From Halomicrobium urmianum (GTDB taxonomy: Archaea > Halobacteriota > Halobacteria > Halobacteriales > Haloarculaceae): a DNA stretch of 64,000 nt. The DNA is taken from the NCBI RefSeq assembly GCF_020217425.1, contig NZ_CP084091.1, positions 62,001 through 126,000 of the forward strand, given 5' to 3'. The notes below the pieces were generated by a model that made no database searches, was not told the origin of the DNA, and saw only the letters and a list, made by a program, of their open reading frames with translations. Made by a program: the position numbers and the translations under genes. The stretch's first letter is position 1; every line of letters begins with the position of its first letter. Of this stretch, positions 1-9,017 are shown piece after piece.

Positions 1-677
1 GCGAGCATCGAATGCTCCTTCTCGTACGACTGTGCTTCGGGGAGCAGATGGGCCGCAGAGACGTAGATCAGCACGCCCGAGACGAAGCCAAGCAGGAGGC
101 CCAGATCGCTTTTCCCCACACCGCGCACCAGTGGATAGGCGACGAAGGTGCCGATCGGTGTCGTCAATGCCGCGACGAAAAACGCGTACGTTGCGGCCGT
201 TCGTTCCGTCATGTCACCCTTCAGCAAGACGAGATACGTGATGACCCCCTCGGCGAATTCGTGGACGACCAGTCCGGTTCCGGCCAGAACGCCGGTCAGC
301 AGCGAGATGTTGAACGTGACGGTGTAGACGACGCCGTCGATCAGCGAGTGAATCCCGATGCCCTCCGCAGCAGTCACCCCGAACGCGAGCGTCTCCTCTC
401 CGGTGCGACGTTTGATCACTTGGTTAGAGAGATACATAAAGAGGAAGCCAGCCAGGGCGGTGAAGCCCGCATCAGCGTTGTTCCCGACCGCGTTCGGGAG
501 GGCATGAATCAACGGCGTCGTGATGAGAATCCCCGCAGCGAAGCACATGAGATACGGGAGCGATCGTTCCGCCCACTCCCGGTGTCGAAATATAGCGATG
601 ATTCCCGCACTGTTCACAAGCGCCGCGACAATGGCAAATGCTGCAATCCAGTAGAACTCATCTGGAAACGCTACCAT
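1..677 (-). CDS. ZIP-family metal transporter, 3' end cut by window edge
   Basis: Reading the minus strand from the ATG at 677 gives an open frame to the window edge with no stop, so the C-terminus is missing. It is a hydrophobic protein of several membrane segments containing the ZIP-type helices GIGIHSLIDG and VVHEFAEG, whose His and Glu residues form the binuclear metal site in this family. It should move divalent metal (zinc, iron or manganese) across the cytoplasmic membrane. By eye it is nearly identical to the complete gene at 54355-55086, so the two are recent duplicates or ends of one duplicated region. Family assignment is firm; the metal is not known. Confidence 0.88.
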   Translation of the reverse strand, partial: MVAFPDEFYWIAAFAIVAALVNSAGIIAIFRHREWAERSLPYLMCFAAGILITTPLIHALPNAVGNNADAGFTALAGFLFMYLSNQVIKRRTGEETLAFGVTAAEGIGIHSLIDGVVYTVTFNISLLTGVLAGTGLVVHEFAEGVITYLVLLKGDMTERTAATYAFFVAALTTPIGTFVAYPLVRGVGKSDLGLLLGFVSGVLIYVSAAHLLPEAQSYEKEHSML

Positions 678-847
678 GGCTGATTCCTATGTTCCTCCGG
701 GGCGTCTCGACGGCTCGCTCTTGGTCACGAGAAGGGCCATCTGACTTGCCAATCTGAGACTTGCTGGCTGGCTCACACCGAAAACTACAGCGGTTGAGTA
801 GCGAAGTGCCTCGGGGTCAAGCGGTTCGAGAGACCTCTGGTCTCTCG

Positions 848-1051
848 TCATCCCGGAAGACTTCGTCCTCCGGCGACCCCGAGGCTTCCTGTTTCCACGG
901 CACGCTTTGCAGATTCCACGGGGGGATCCACAGGGAGCGCAGTCTCCGCAGGCGCGGATTCGGCCTCTCCCAGACCTACCTGGTGGCGTCGGAGAGGCGT
1001 CTGAGTGCCCTTGTTTTCGGACACCGAGCCAGCCGCGATGAGCGCCGTCAC
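848..1051 (-). pseudogene. tnpB: TnpB (IS200/IS605) C-terminal remnant
   Basis: The minus-strand frame encodes only a low-complexity acidic tail of the type that ends haloarchaeal TnpB proteins (motif ETALPVDPPVESAKRAVETG). Upstream the frame is closed by stops, so the catalytic RuvC and zinc-finger parts are gone. The DNA just downstream (about 770-850) keeps a strong stem with ccgaggc/gcctcgg-type arms, as expected for the right end from which the guide (omega) RNA would be made. I judge it a dead fragment. The call rests on tail similarity and so is tentative. Confidence 0.5.
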
Positions 1052-1612
1052 ACTTTCTTGTTCGAAATATTTCGACTTAATGATTTGGTCTACTACGTGT
1101 CGGCTTCATACACGGGGTCAGGTCCCGTGGTATTCGCCTCGTACCGCTCGTAAAATCAGTGTTCGTCCGGCTGGCATCGTCTTGGAATCTGGGTACGTCG
1201 CTGTACAGAAGCGATGCTGCCGTTGTGATCTACAGACCTCGTCGAGATTCTCAATTAGTCATAGTTCCTGGACTACCTTGTAAACACGTAGCGCGCATCT
1301 CACGACCACATCACGGATTAGAGAGAGAGAGAGAGAGTGACTATAGCGGGATGTTTGATCGCTGGTCCGCAGAGGTTGTGAAGACATTCTACACAACTGT
1401 CTCTACACGGTAGCCAGAGAGCAGAGCACTGACCCGAACTGGGAGCAAATCGCATCCCAACAGATATGCGTAGAAAGCACTATACTATACACGATGGAAC
1501 ACAGAAACCTGAATCATCGGACGTGCCGTCGAGTGTCGGTTCTCAGTCCCGGTATCGAGGCTGGCACAGACGCTCTGCCTACCGCAATCAGTCCCGGTCG
1601 CCGAGAACTACG
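1052..1612. other. Intergenic, no gene seen
   Basis: Open frames here have poor haloarchaeal codon usage and no recognisable motifs. A short AG-repeat tract (gagagagagagagag) lies at about 1321-1336. I see no supported gene; the segment may be decayed insertion-sequence DNA. Confidence 0.5.
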
Positions 1613-2668
1613 ATGACACTCTACGATCGCGTTTCAGACCTGACACTGACGATCGAGACCACTGACCGGACCAGTCGTCGCCGAGAGATGGCCGGCGATT
1701 TCACCCGCGTTACGTCGACGCTCGTCCTGCTGGCCGGAGACGAGTTCGGTGCCGGGGAAGACGTCACCTACGATACCGTCGATCACGAGGTGTTACCCGA
1801 GCCATCGGTGTTCGATCTCACGGGTGAATACACACTGGACGAGTTCTCCCGGACGCTCGAGGATATCGACCTCTTTCCGACGAAACCGCCTGAGCGGCAG
1901 ATATCCCGGAACTATCGGCGGTGGGCACTGGAGAGCGCCGCGCTCGATCTAGCGCTCAAACAAAACGAGACCACCCTCGCGTCGCTGCTCGGTCGAGAAC
2001 GGTCGCCAGTCCGATTCGTCGCCAGCACCCGGTTGCCGGACGGGAATCCGACGCGAGTCGAGGACACGCTCGCGGTCAACCCCACCTGCGAGTTCAAACT
2101 CGGTCCGACTGCTGCGTGGAGTGAAGAGACGTTCGCGACGCTTGCAGAGACTGACGCGGTTCGCGTCCTCGACCTGAATGGGCAGGCCGAGGGGTTCGTT
2201 GGGAGACAGCCTCCGGATTTCGACCGCTATCAACGAGTTTTCGAGACGTTCCCCGATGCGCTCGTGGAGGACCCGGCCATCTCCGACGACGTCCAGAATC
2301 TACTCGCAGCGAACACGGACCGCCTCTCCTGGGACGCGCCGATCCAAGGGGTCGCCGACCTTCGCGACCGCCCCTTCGAGCCAAACTGGTGTAACATCAA
2401 GCCGTCGCGGTTCGGAACGGTTCAATCGCTGTTCGAGACGATCGAGTACTGTGACGATCAGGGAATCAGTATGTACGGCGGCGGTCAGTTCGAACTCTGT
2501 GTCGGCCGCGGACACATACAGTTGCTCGCGTCGCTGTTCTACCCCGACGGCCCAAACGACGTAGCGCCGCGCGCATACAATGAACCGGAGGTTCGGGCAG
2601 AGCTGATCGAGAGTCCTCTCGAGCCTCCTGCAGACCCGGACGGACTGGAGTGGAAAACCCTCGACTAG
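1613..2668 (+). CDS. Enolase-superfamily (MLE/OSBS-like) protein
   Basis: This is a 351-aa protein with the layout of the mandelate racemase/muconate-lactonising subgroup of the enolase superfamily. There is an N-terminal capping domain, then a barrel with three acidic metal ligands in order: D187 (LDLNGQ), E219 (VEDP) and D241 (WDAPI). A lysine at K263 (NIKPSRFG) matches the usual catalytic lysine after the third ligand. The first lysine motif, normally KxK, reads K162-L-G. Family members bind Mg2+ and abstract a proton alpha to a carboxylate; the substrate here cannot be inferred. I chose the ATG at 1613 because the longer frame from 1466 adds a basic, low-complexity stretch that does not look coding. 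No operon partner is visible. Confidence 0.75.
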   Translation: MTLYDRVSDLTLTIETTDRTSRRREMAGDFTRVTSTLVLLAGDEFGAGEDVTYDTVDHEVLPEPSVFDLTGEYTLDEFSRTLEDIDLFPTKPPERQISRNYRRWALESAALDLALKQNETTLASLLGRERSPVRFVASTRLPDGNPTRVEDTLAVNPTCEFKLGPTAAWSEETFATLAETDAVRVLDLNGQAEGFVGRQPPDFDRYQRVFETFPDALVEDPAISDDVQNLLAANTDRLSWDAPIQGVADLRDRPFEPNWCNIKPSRFGTVQSLFETIEYCDDQGISMYGGGQFELCVGRGHIQLLASLFYPDGPNDVAPRAYNEPEVRAELIESPLEPPADPDGLEWKTLD

Positions 2669-2798
2669 ACGACGCCCTTTCGCGGGGAGTATCCTGCGCT
2701 CCTCACTCGTTGTGATTCTCAGCGAGAGTTTCAACAGGGCCGGGGTCACGGAGGTTAAGAGGGCATTCTGAAGCAGATTCCGCTCGTCGATCCAGCCG

Positions 2799-2843
2799 AA
2801 ACCACGCATCGTAGGCCCGCTAAACCCGCTGTAGTCTCAACTT
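2799..2843 (+). repeat. Dispersed 45-bp IS-end repeat, copy 1
   Basis: This 45-bp stretch (starts aaaccacgcat, ends gtagtctcaactt) recurs at 50427-50471 and, inverted, at 50486-50530. Similarity extends leftwards to about 2765. The other two copies follow the stop codons of 558-aa IS4-like transposases, so this is probably an orphan 3' end of that element. The rest of 2669-3053 holds no gene. A degenerate IS5-type end (gagtttcaacagggcc) lies at about 2725-2741. Confidence 0.7.
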
Positions 2844-3053
2844 CAGAGGTTGACTGTTTGGCGTGATTGACAAATGGAACCGGTGTTTTCGATGCTTCTT
2901 GAAGTTGAAAGAACCTATCCAAACTGGATACCGGTGACTGCCGAGATCGTACCGTGTTGATTCGGAATTACACTGTTTCCAAACCGGAAATCACGGTGAA
3001 AATGAGAGTGCCGGCGCTAACGAGTTCACACGAACACGGGGTATGAGCTGCCG

Positions 3054-4871
3054 TCAGTCGCCAGGATCGAACAGGCAGAACGCCACCAGCTCGATAATCT
3101 CCCCGGCTCGCAGCGGGGGTTTCTCACCTAGGTCCACATCGACTTCATCGCGGAGCAGGAAGTTCGTTAGCCGCCACACGTTGTGCATCATTACGCCGAT
3201 GGTGAAGTACAGGAACCGTACGCGGCAATCCTTCGATGCTGACGATGGCAGGAGGTATTTGCGGATGGATTTGTATTGGTTTTCTATCATCCACCTGTCA
3301 CGGTACTGCGCCGTGATTCCCTTCGCTCTGTCAGGGCCAACCCGGTAGTTGGTCGTGAAGATCGTGTACTCATCCCCGTCATCACCGTTGTCGTCTTCCT
3401 CGTTCTCGATGGCTGCGTCCTTAGGGGTGTATATGATGCTCAGGTCGTGTGTGGCCCCATCAACGGTGAGCGAGGCGTACTCGACCTGCACATCAATCAC
3501 TGGATCTTCTTCGACTTCTTCGATGTTCTGCTTATCCTCATCAGATTGCTTCTTCTTCCCGATGACGTAGTACAGGTCACGCTGGTCGATCACGTGCCGG
3601 ACTTCGTGAGTATCGAATTCACGGTCGGCGAACACCTTGTTAATGTCCACGTGCCGCTGTGCCTGTTCTAAGAGCCGATCCACGATGTCTGCACGCGATG
3701 TTCGGAAGTCATCCTCTGTGTCTCCCCACGCGCGGGCGTCACGGACGGGTTCAATCGCCAGAACAATCGGTGTGTTCTCGGCGACGATCGTGAGCGTGGC
3801 GAACTTGTACCCGCGTTCGTGACTCTCTTTGAACCCGGACGCCATCACTGGGTAGTCGTTTTTGAGGTACTTTGTCCGGGTATGCCCGGAACTGGTTGTG
3901 TACGTGACTGGCTGCTCACCAGGATCGGCGTCTGCTCGCTTCTTGAATGGTGACGGCCAGAAGTTCCACGTCACAATATCCAGTGCGGCGTTGACCGGTT
4001 CTCGAAACCCGGCCTCCTTGTGTTCGTCTGACTGGATCTCGTCCAAGATACGTTCCACACCGGTGTGGAATGCATCGAGCGTTTCGTCACGGATTCGTTG
4101 CCAGTCGGGGATTCGGCCGCCGTCTACGAACTCATCGAAAGTGAGTTGCGAGTCCGGGTCTGCGATTTTCTTCATCGTTCGGTTATGCGATGACCCGTGC
4201 GGTACCTCTTCTCGATCACTCACCCGTTCGAACCGACGCTTCGGCGTGGTTGCAGAGGCGTTCCCCATGTTCAGGAACGCCTGCCGTTCAAGATAGGCGT
4301 CCAACACGTACTTCGCGTTACTCGCTCGGTCAGCAGAGAACCCGGAGAATCCGAGGTTTGACGCTCTCTCAACAGCGTCCATTATCTGCTCTTCTTTGAT
4401 ATCTGTGCCTTCGATGTCTTCAGGCTCCAGTGCGGGCTCAACCGTGGTGTCTATCCGGACGTTGTCGTGGTCCGCACAGATGTGGTGGATCAACGCACCC
4501 AAGCTTTTCAACAGCTGCTGCTCCTTTCGCGTGAACCGGTTTTTCTTGTTGTAATTGATGTCTTGCTTCGTTGGTGGATGGTCGAAGTCGAACTGGACAT
4601 AAATGAACGCCGCGCCCTTCATTCGGCGTGCTGTTTTAGCTTCGGTGAACCTCTTGGTGTGCATATAGAGGAAGGTCTTGACCATCCCTTCGTAGTTGAA
4701 CCGGGCCATTTCGGAGTGCTCGTATCCACTGAACCAGTGGTCCCCAATATCGAGATCCGCAATAATCCGAGTACTGTTATCGTGGAGACAAGCGAGCCCT
4801 TCAACCTGCTCCTTAATGGAGACGGCAATCTCGTGCTTCGGCAGGGTTGAGGGTTGAGATGACATGATCAA
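3054..4871 (-). CDS. IS4-like DDE transposase, 605 aa
   Basis: The C-terminal half carries the catalytic pattern of IS4-like DDE transposases: ALDIVTW (first Asp), FADREFD (second Asp) and the YRDRWMIENQYKSI block holding the Glu. The order and wording match the two 558-aa transposases at 48606 and 50675, but the rest diverges. The N-terminal 250 residues are helical and unrecognised. The frame is intact and probably active or recently active. It is divergent from a winged-helix gene at 5204, and the shared intergenic region carries repeated boxes. I could not find convincing terminal inverted repeats, so the element borders are not given. A domesticated role with the neighbouring regulator is possible but unproven. 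Confidence 0.85.
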   Translation of the reverse strand: MIMSSQPSTLPKHEIAVSIKEQVEGLACLHDNSTRIIADLDIGDHWFSGYEHSEMARFNYEGMVKTFLYMHTKRFTEAKTARRMKGAAFIYVQFDFDHPPTKQDINYNKKNRFTRKEQQLLKSLGALIHHICADHDNVRIDTTVEPALEPEDIEGTDIKEEQIMDAVERASNLGFSGFSADRASNAKYVLDAYLERQAFLNMGNASATTPKRRFERVSDREEVPHGSSHNRTMKKIADPDSQLTFDEFVDGGRIPDWQRIRDETLDAFHTGVERILDEIQSDEHKEAGFREPVNAALDIVTWNFWPSPFKKRADADPGEQPVTYTTSSGHTRTKYLKNDYPVMASGFKESHERGYKFATLTIVAENTPIVLAIEPVRDARAWGDTEDDFRTSRADIVDRLLEQAQRHVDINKVFADREFDTHEVRHVIDQRDLYYVIGKKKQSDEDKQNIEEVEEDPVIDVQVEYASLTVDGATHDLSIIYTPKDAAIENEEDDNGDDGDEYTIFTTNYRVGPDRAKGITAQYRDRWMIENQYKSIRKYLLPSSASKDCRVRFLYFTIGVMMHNVWRLTNFLLRDEVDVDLGEKPPLRAGEIIELVAFCLFDPGD

Positions 4872-5021
4872 TCAGCCGGCGTTCTGGATACGCGAGAACT
4901 GGCTCGGCACCGAGTTATTCTCGCGCGTGTTGTTTCCGAAAAGCCGCTGAGAGACGATATTTCACCATAGTTGGCCGATTTTCCGCGGTGCGGAACCGCA
5001 AGATAGCGGAGAAGTTCCAAG

Positions 5022-5168
5022 GCGGAGTTTCCGCCAAACGGAAACTCCGCTTTACGGAAATTACGGGAAACCGTTTATAAAGAACGCTTCTGAATCCTTC
5101 GAGAGAAGCCGGAAACTCCCCACTCGGGAAACTCCGGATAACAGGGATTCCCCAAAGCGGAGAGTCCG
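5022..5168 (+). promoter_or_regulatory. Promoter with repeated GGAAACTCC boxes
   Basis: A perfect 11-bp inverted repeat, GCGGAGTTTCC at 5022-5032 and GGAAACTCCGC at 5040-5050, lies just upstream of a TATA-like tttataaa (5074-5081). Two more GGAAACTCC copies follow at 5111-5119 and 5127-5135, 16 bp apart, and a degenerate GCGGAGAGTCCG lies at 5157-5168. Placement on both sides of the expected start point suggests operator sites for autoregulation by the winged-helix protein at 5204, or control of the divergent transposase. The repeats are seen directly; the binding protein is inferred. Confidence 0.6.
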
Positions 5169-5203
5169 TCTTGGGGACTTCTGGACCACCCACCATGAGC
5201 AAT

Positions 5204-5794
5204 CCCAACGAAGAACTTCCAGTGGCTGACGTCTTTGACGACTGGCACGCAATCGGTCTCATCACCCGAATCGACAGAGACGACGGGAACATCAAGGCCG
5301 AAATCGAGGAGAAGGTGGATCTAAGCGGGAAGCCGTTGAAAACCTTGCTTGACAACGCGATTGATGCGGATTTAATCACAGAAACCACGAGATATGGGAG
5401 TGACCATCCTCGATCCGACAGGTATCAACTGACGGAACGAGGGAAGGCGATTCAATCACTGCTGCGAAGCCAGGGACTCGACGACCTGCAGCGTGCGTAT
5501 ATCACCGCGAAATCCGAGCTACAGAATGCGACGGAAGATGTGCAGGGTATCATCGAGGCAGAAGATCTGCACATGAAGTACCCGCAGCGGGACTACTGGG
5601 TTCGAACCGGTTCTGAACAACCCGAGATCGACACGGAACAGTTGGTCACGGAAGCAGAGGAAGAGCATGAGGATCTGTTTAATGCGGACATCAGAGGCGA
5701 CTGGAAAGTGGATGTGCTGGATGAGGAGACAGATCCCCGCGAACCTATGGAAACCTGGGGTGACGCTTCCGAGGAAGACGACCAAGAAGAGTAG
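5204..5794 (+). CDS. Winged-helix DNA-binding protein
   Basis: This is a 196-aa acidic protein. Residues of about 10-85 read as a winged helix-turn-helix: an opening helix (DDWHAIGLITRI), a recognition region (SGKPLKTLLDNAIDADLI) and a wing ending YQLTERGKAI, a common phrasing in archaeal repressors. The remainder is acidic and helical and may form dimers. I chose the ATG at 5204 over an upstream start at 5171 because it sits after the operator-like boxes and begins the conserved region. It is divergent from the transposase at 3054-4871. It is probably a transcriptional regulator; the target is unknown. Confidence 0.7.
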   Translation, partial: PNEELPVADVFDDWHAIGLITRIDRDDGNIKAEIEEKVDLSGKPLKTLLDNAIDADLITETTRYGSDHPRSDRYQLTERGKAIQSLLRSQGLDDLQRAYITAKSELQNATEDVQGIIEAEDLHMKYPQRDYWVRTGSEQPEIDTEQLVTEAEEEHEDLFNADIRGDWKVDVLDEETDPREPMETWGDASEEDDQEE

Positions 5795-5940
5795 TTGCTA
5801 GCGCGATTTCTTGTTCAGATGAATGCCTGGAAACGGGAACAGCTGAATCGGTAAGTAGGTGTGCGAATTGAGTGTTCAGTTACCGAGGGAGGAGTCGTTC
5901 ATCAGAAAGGATATGCCCTCAGGACAAATAGTTGAATAGT

Positions 5941-6189
5941 ATGGCGGAAACGCTCACAGCCCTCTCCCAGCGGAATGAAGCGTTCTGGATCGGTTTGTCC
6001 CTGTTCCTTCTCGGGGTAATCACTCCTGAAGCCCTATCTCTTGGGGGAATCGGGCTTTCGAGGCTTTTGATTTTTGTTGGTGGCGGAATCCTTCTAGTTC
6101 GGACTATTGTGGGGTGCGTTAGAATACTCAAAACGACGGCAGTAGCCGGAGCGATCGGGTATCGTGAAGGGCAAAGCAACGGTCGATAG
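5941..6189 (+). CDS. Small two-helix membrane protein
   Basis: This 82-aa frame has two hydrophobic stretches (FWIGLSLFLLGVITPEAL and LLIFVGGGILLVRTIVGC) and a basic tail. I do not recognise a family. The ATG at 5941 is preferred to a TTG nine bases upstream. It ends about 60 bp before an IS-type terminal repeat. It may be a real small integral membrane protein, but the evidence is only hydrophobicity and an intact frame. Confidence 0.45.
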   Translation: MAETLTALSQRNEAFWIGLSLFLLGVITPEALSLGGIGLSRLLIFVGGGILLVRTIVGCVRILKTTAVAGAIGYREGQSNGR

Positions 6190-6334
6190 ACCGTCCCTTT
6201 GTACTGAACGGGTGTTACCCCTCGAACAGTAAGTGAAGAAATCGTGGCTCTGTTGAAACCCTCAGCAGATGATAGAAATTGGCCTTGTTGAAACCCTTGC
6301 TAACTAACACGACAGACTAATAGCTGGAGGAAAG

Positions 6335-7162
6335 ATGGATGCGCTCCCTAAATCACGGCTTCTTCGATTCGTTGAACGAGCTATGGTATTGGCTCGTCGT
6401 GCCGTGCCACGGTTTTCAAGTCGCTATTCGCGGAAGCGGTTCACGCTCCGACAACACGTTGTCCTGCTCTGTCTCAAAGTGAAGAAGACAACCACGTACC
6501 GCGACCTCGTTGACGAACTCATCGAAATGCCCCGCATCCGCGACGCCCTCGACCTTGATGCGATCCCCGCGCCATCGACACTCTGCAAAGCCTTCGACCG
6601 TTTGGAGATGGCAGTCTGGCGCGTTCTCTTAAACGCCTCGCTCTCGGACGTGCCGATGAACGGTGTCGCCGGCATCGATGCGTCCGGATTTGAGCGGGCG
6701 CATGCCTCAACTCACTACACGAAGCGAACGAACCTCACCATCCAGCAGTTGAAGACAACGCTGCTGGTCGATACGGCGACCAACACCGTGCTCGATATCC
6801 ACGTAACTACGACACGGAAACACGATACACAGATTGCGCCACAGGTGGTGAAACGGAACGCAGCGTCCATCGCAGTCCTGACCGGTGACAAGGGATATGA
6901 CGACCAGACGATCCGCCAGCTCGCCCGTGAGCACGACGTTCGACCACTCATCAAACACCGTGAGTTCACACCACTCCACAAGGCGTGGAACGCACGACTG
7001 GACACAGACCTCTACCATCAACGGAATATGAACGAGACAGTCAACGCGGCGATCAAACAGAAATACGGCGCATTCGTCCGGTCGCGTATCTGGTGGAAAC
7101 AGTTCCGCGAGCTCGTCATCAAATGCATTGTGTACAACATAGAGCGGTTTCTTGGAGACTGA
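6335..7162 (+). CDS. IS5-family transposase
   Basis: This 275-aa DDE transposase has the motifs GIDASGFERAHAS (first Asp), VLTGDKGYDD (second Asp) and NETVNAAIKQKYGAF (Glu region). It cuts and rejoins DNA at element ends. It is clearly a paralogue of the 273-aa protein at 45464-46285, and both start about 53 bp after a GGCYYTGTTGAA left end. No matching right end follows closely here; the next candidate is at 9008-9028, after four other genes. The frame is intact. Confidence 0.92.
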   Translation: MDALPKSRLLRFVERAMVLARRAVPRFSSRYSRKRFTLRQHVVLLCLKVKKTTTYRDLVDELIEMPRIRDALDLDAIPAPSTLCKAFDRLEMAVWRVLLNASLSDVPMNGVAGIDASGFERAHASTHYTKRTNLTIQQLKTTLLVDTATNTVLDIHVTTTRKHDTQIAPQVVKRNAASIAVLTGDKGYDDQTIRQLAREHDVRPLIKHREFTPLHKAWNARLDTDLYHQRNMNETVNAAIKQKYGAFVRSRIWWKQFRELVIKCIVYNIERFLGD

Positions 7163-7266
7163 CCGAGACGAGCTGAACCAAAAAGTCCTAACGACGAGCT
7201 GTTGGAGCGGCGATGTCGGTTGTCCGGCCAATGTCCCGGGCACGTATCCCGCTTGAACACGTACGG

Positions 7267-7935
7267 ATGGGAATGAGCGTTATCCTGGAGTTCACAATCG
7301 AGACTGATGCCTTCGAACTCGGGCGGGTGTTAGCTCGTCCGCCTCCACACGGGCATATCGAACTCGAACGCGTCATCCCCACGCAGAGCAATCTGATGCC
7401 GTTTCTATGGGTGACCGGCGTGGACACTGACGCGTTCGAAGCGTCGGTGCGGGAACAGCCGAGTATCAAGACCATCCATGCACTCGACCACGTCGAGGGA
7501 AGCACGCTGTACCGCATCGAGTGGGCCACCCGGCCAGCGGACATACTGGCAGCCCTCGCAGACGCCGACGCTGTCGTTCTCGAAGCAAGTGGGGACGGCG
7601 TGTGGGAGTTTCGGGTTCGGTTTCCCGACCACGACAAACTCTCGACGTTCCACAACGCCATCATCAAAGAGGACATCCCCATCCACATCGACCGGACGTA
7701 CACACTGTCCGAGCCGACCGCCACTGGCCACCCGCTCGGGCTCACGACCGGCCAGCGAGAGGCGCTCGTGCTGGCGCTCAACTGGGGCTACTTCGCAAGC
7801 CCGAGCGAGACGAGTCTCGACGACATCGCCGACGAGCTCGGGATCTCCCGGCAAGCGGTGTCGAAACGCATCCGTCGGGGCAACGAAACAGTCCTCCGCA
7901 AGACCCTGCTATCCTCGGCCGAGGATTTCACGTGA
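7267..7935 (+). CDS. HTH_10 (bacterio-opsin activator type) regulator
   Basis: This is a 222-aa protein with an N-terminal alpha/beta ligand-type domain and a C-terminal helix-turn-helix of the haloarchaeal HTH_10 class (LTTGQREALVLALNWGYF, then LDDIADELGISRQAVSKRIR). Such proteins act as transcription regulators. The start at 7267 is chosen because residues after MGMSVILEFTIET match the family opening; an upstream ATG at 7213 is possible. It is followed by a DUF7344-type gene and two zinc-ribbon genes on the same strand, a grouping that suggests one regulatory unit. It has no sensor PAS/GAF module, unlike larger Bat proteins. Confidence 0.82.
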   Translation: MGMSVILEFTIETDAFELGRVLARPPPHGHIELERVIPTQSNLMPFLWVTGVDTDAFEASVREQPSIKTIHALDHVEGSTLYRIEWATRPADILAALADADAVVLEASGDGVWEFRVRFPDHDKLSTFHNAIIKEDIPIHIDRTYTLSEPTATGHPLGLTTGQREALVLALNWGYFASPSETSLDDIADELGISRQAVSKRIRRGNETVLRKTLLSSAEDFT

Positions 7936-8013
7936 CAATCGCTCTGTCTTAAACACAGCGACCAGTCAAACAGAGTGCTCATCTCCGGTGGACGGATACT
8001 ATTGATACAGCCA

Positions 8014-8364
8014 ATGTCCAGCGACGCCACCAGCGAGCCTGACGCAGACCGGGCCCCAGATAGCTTTGATGTCGTGGTATCAGCCCTGTTGAACGAGCAA
8101 GCGCGGCGGGTGGTCGAATTCTTCCAGATATCGGGAGAGCAGGTCGTCTCGCGCGATGCGCTTGTAGACCACCTGCACGACATGACGGAGACAGCCGACG
8201 ACCGAGAGCAGGTTGCAATCAGACTCACGCACGTCACGCTTCCGAAACTGGACGATGTCGGACTGGTCGAGTACGACCGCCAGAGTCACACGGTCAGATA
8301 TCGAGAGCCCCCTCTGCCTGAGTGGGTGTCCGCGTTCCTCACTCTCAGGGAAGAGGCCATCTGA
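8014..8364 (+). CDS. DUF7344-type small winged-helix protein
   Basis: This is a 116-aa acidic protein. It opens with SFDVVVSALLNEQARRVVEFF, followed by VSRDALVDHLHDM and LPKLDDVGLVEYDRQSHTVRY, a winged-helix phrase typical of the haloarchaeal DUF7344 family. It is probably a DNA-binding or regulatory partner of the preceding HTH_10 protein. The ATG at 8014 is preferred over 7975, which would add an unconserved hydrophobic leader. Confidence 0.72.
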   Translation: MSSDATSEPDADRAPDSFDVVVSALLNEQARRVVEFFQISGEQVVSRDALVDHLHDMTETADDREQVAIRLTHVTLPKLDDVGLVEYDRQSHTVRYREPPLPEWVSAFLTLREEAI

Positions 8365-8430
8365 TGGAGTTGGGAGTGTACAGTAGCGGTTCTATCTACC
8401 TCCGTTTCCGCATATCGAACTAACAAGATA

Positions 8431-8613
8431 ATGATGTGTGCGACCTGTAACAGCGAACCCCGGCCGGCGACGGAGTGCAGTCTTCAAATCCGTGGACGAG
8501 ACGACACACGAACGTCTGTACGGATTGGACTCTGTGAACTCTGTGCGACTGATTTTCTCGAATGTGACTGGATTGAACACCAAGATCTGAAGCCCGACGA
8601 GAACCGAGTATGA
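8431..8613 (+). CDS. Small double-CxxC zinc-ribbon protein
   Basis: This 60-aa protein has CATC near the N-terminus and CELC around residue 34, the four-cysteine pattern of a zinc ribbon. Its stop overlaps the start of the next gene by 4 bp, so the two are translationally coupled. The function is unknown; small zinc-ribbon proteins of this kind are common in haloarchaea. Confidence 0.65.
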   Translation: MMCATCNSEPRPATECSLQIRGRDDTRTSVRIGLCELCATDFLECDWIEHQDLKPDENRV

Positions 8614-8819
8614 AATCGGTCCTCACGTGGGTGCGCTCAGTCGCGCCGACAGCAGAACCGGCGGCGAGTACTCCCGAACAAGAAGCATCCGAGACACCAA
8701 CGCCCTCTCTGTATAAGTGCCACAGCTGTAACTCGGTGTATATCGCTGTCGAGAAACAGACCTGCTCGTCGTGTGAAACACCTGTTGAGCGGGTCTCCGA
8801 GTCAGGCGATGATTTGTGA
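8610..8819 (+). CDS. Small zinc-ribbon protein
   Basis: This 69-aa protein has an unstructured acidic start followed by CHSCNSVYI and CSSCETPVER, a rubredoxin-like zinc ribbon. It overlaps the upstream gene by 4 bp. It is the last gene before the IS-type right end at 9008-9028. The role is unknown. Confidence 0.65.
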   Translation: MKSVLTWVRSVAPTAEPAASTPEQEASETPTPSLYKCHSCNSVYIAVEKQTCSSCETPVERVSESGDDL

Positions 8820-9017
8820 TTAGTCTGTACTGACCGATGGTAGAGACAAGCTTGAGGTTACTCACAGTTGTTTTCAACATACGTTCTCGGTACTGTCCGA
8901 ACCATATTCTACAGCGTCTAAACACGGCCCCGATTTTCTAATATTTGGGAGAGAAAACGCTATGTCGAGCATCAGTCTCTCAGATTGCCTACTGCAACCT
9001 CTCACCGGCTGAGGGTT

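Noticed and set aside
12-683. Long plus-strand frame at the left edge
   Set aside because: It is the antisense of the ZIP gene; its protein is low-complexity Arg/Asp, while the minus strand gives a clear transporter.
1321-1336. AG-repeat as a CRISPR or phase-variation tract
   Set aside because: A single short dinucleotide run outside any gene; no spacer pattern.
5022-5168. CRISPR-like array from repeated GGAAACTCC boxes
   Set aside because: Repeats are 9 bp and unevenly spaced in both orientations; operator sites fit better.
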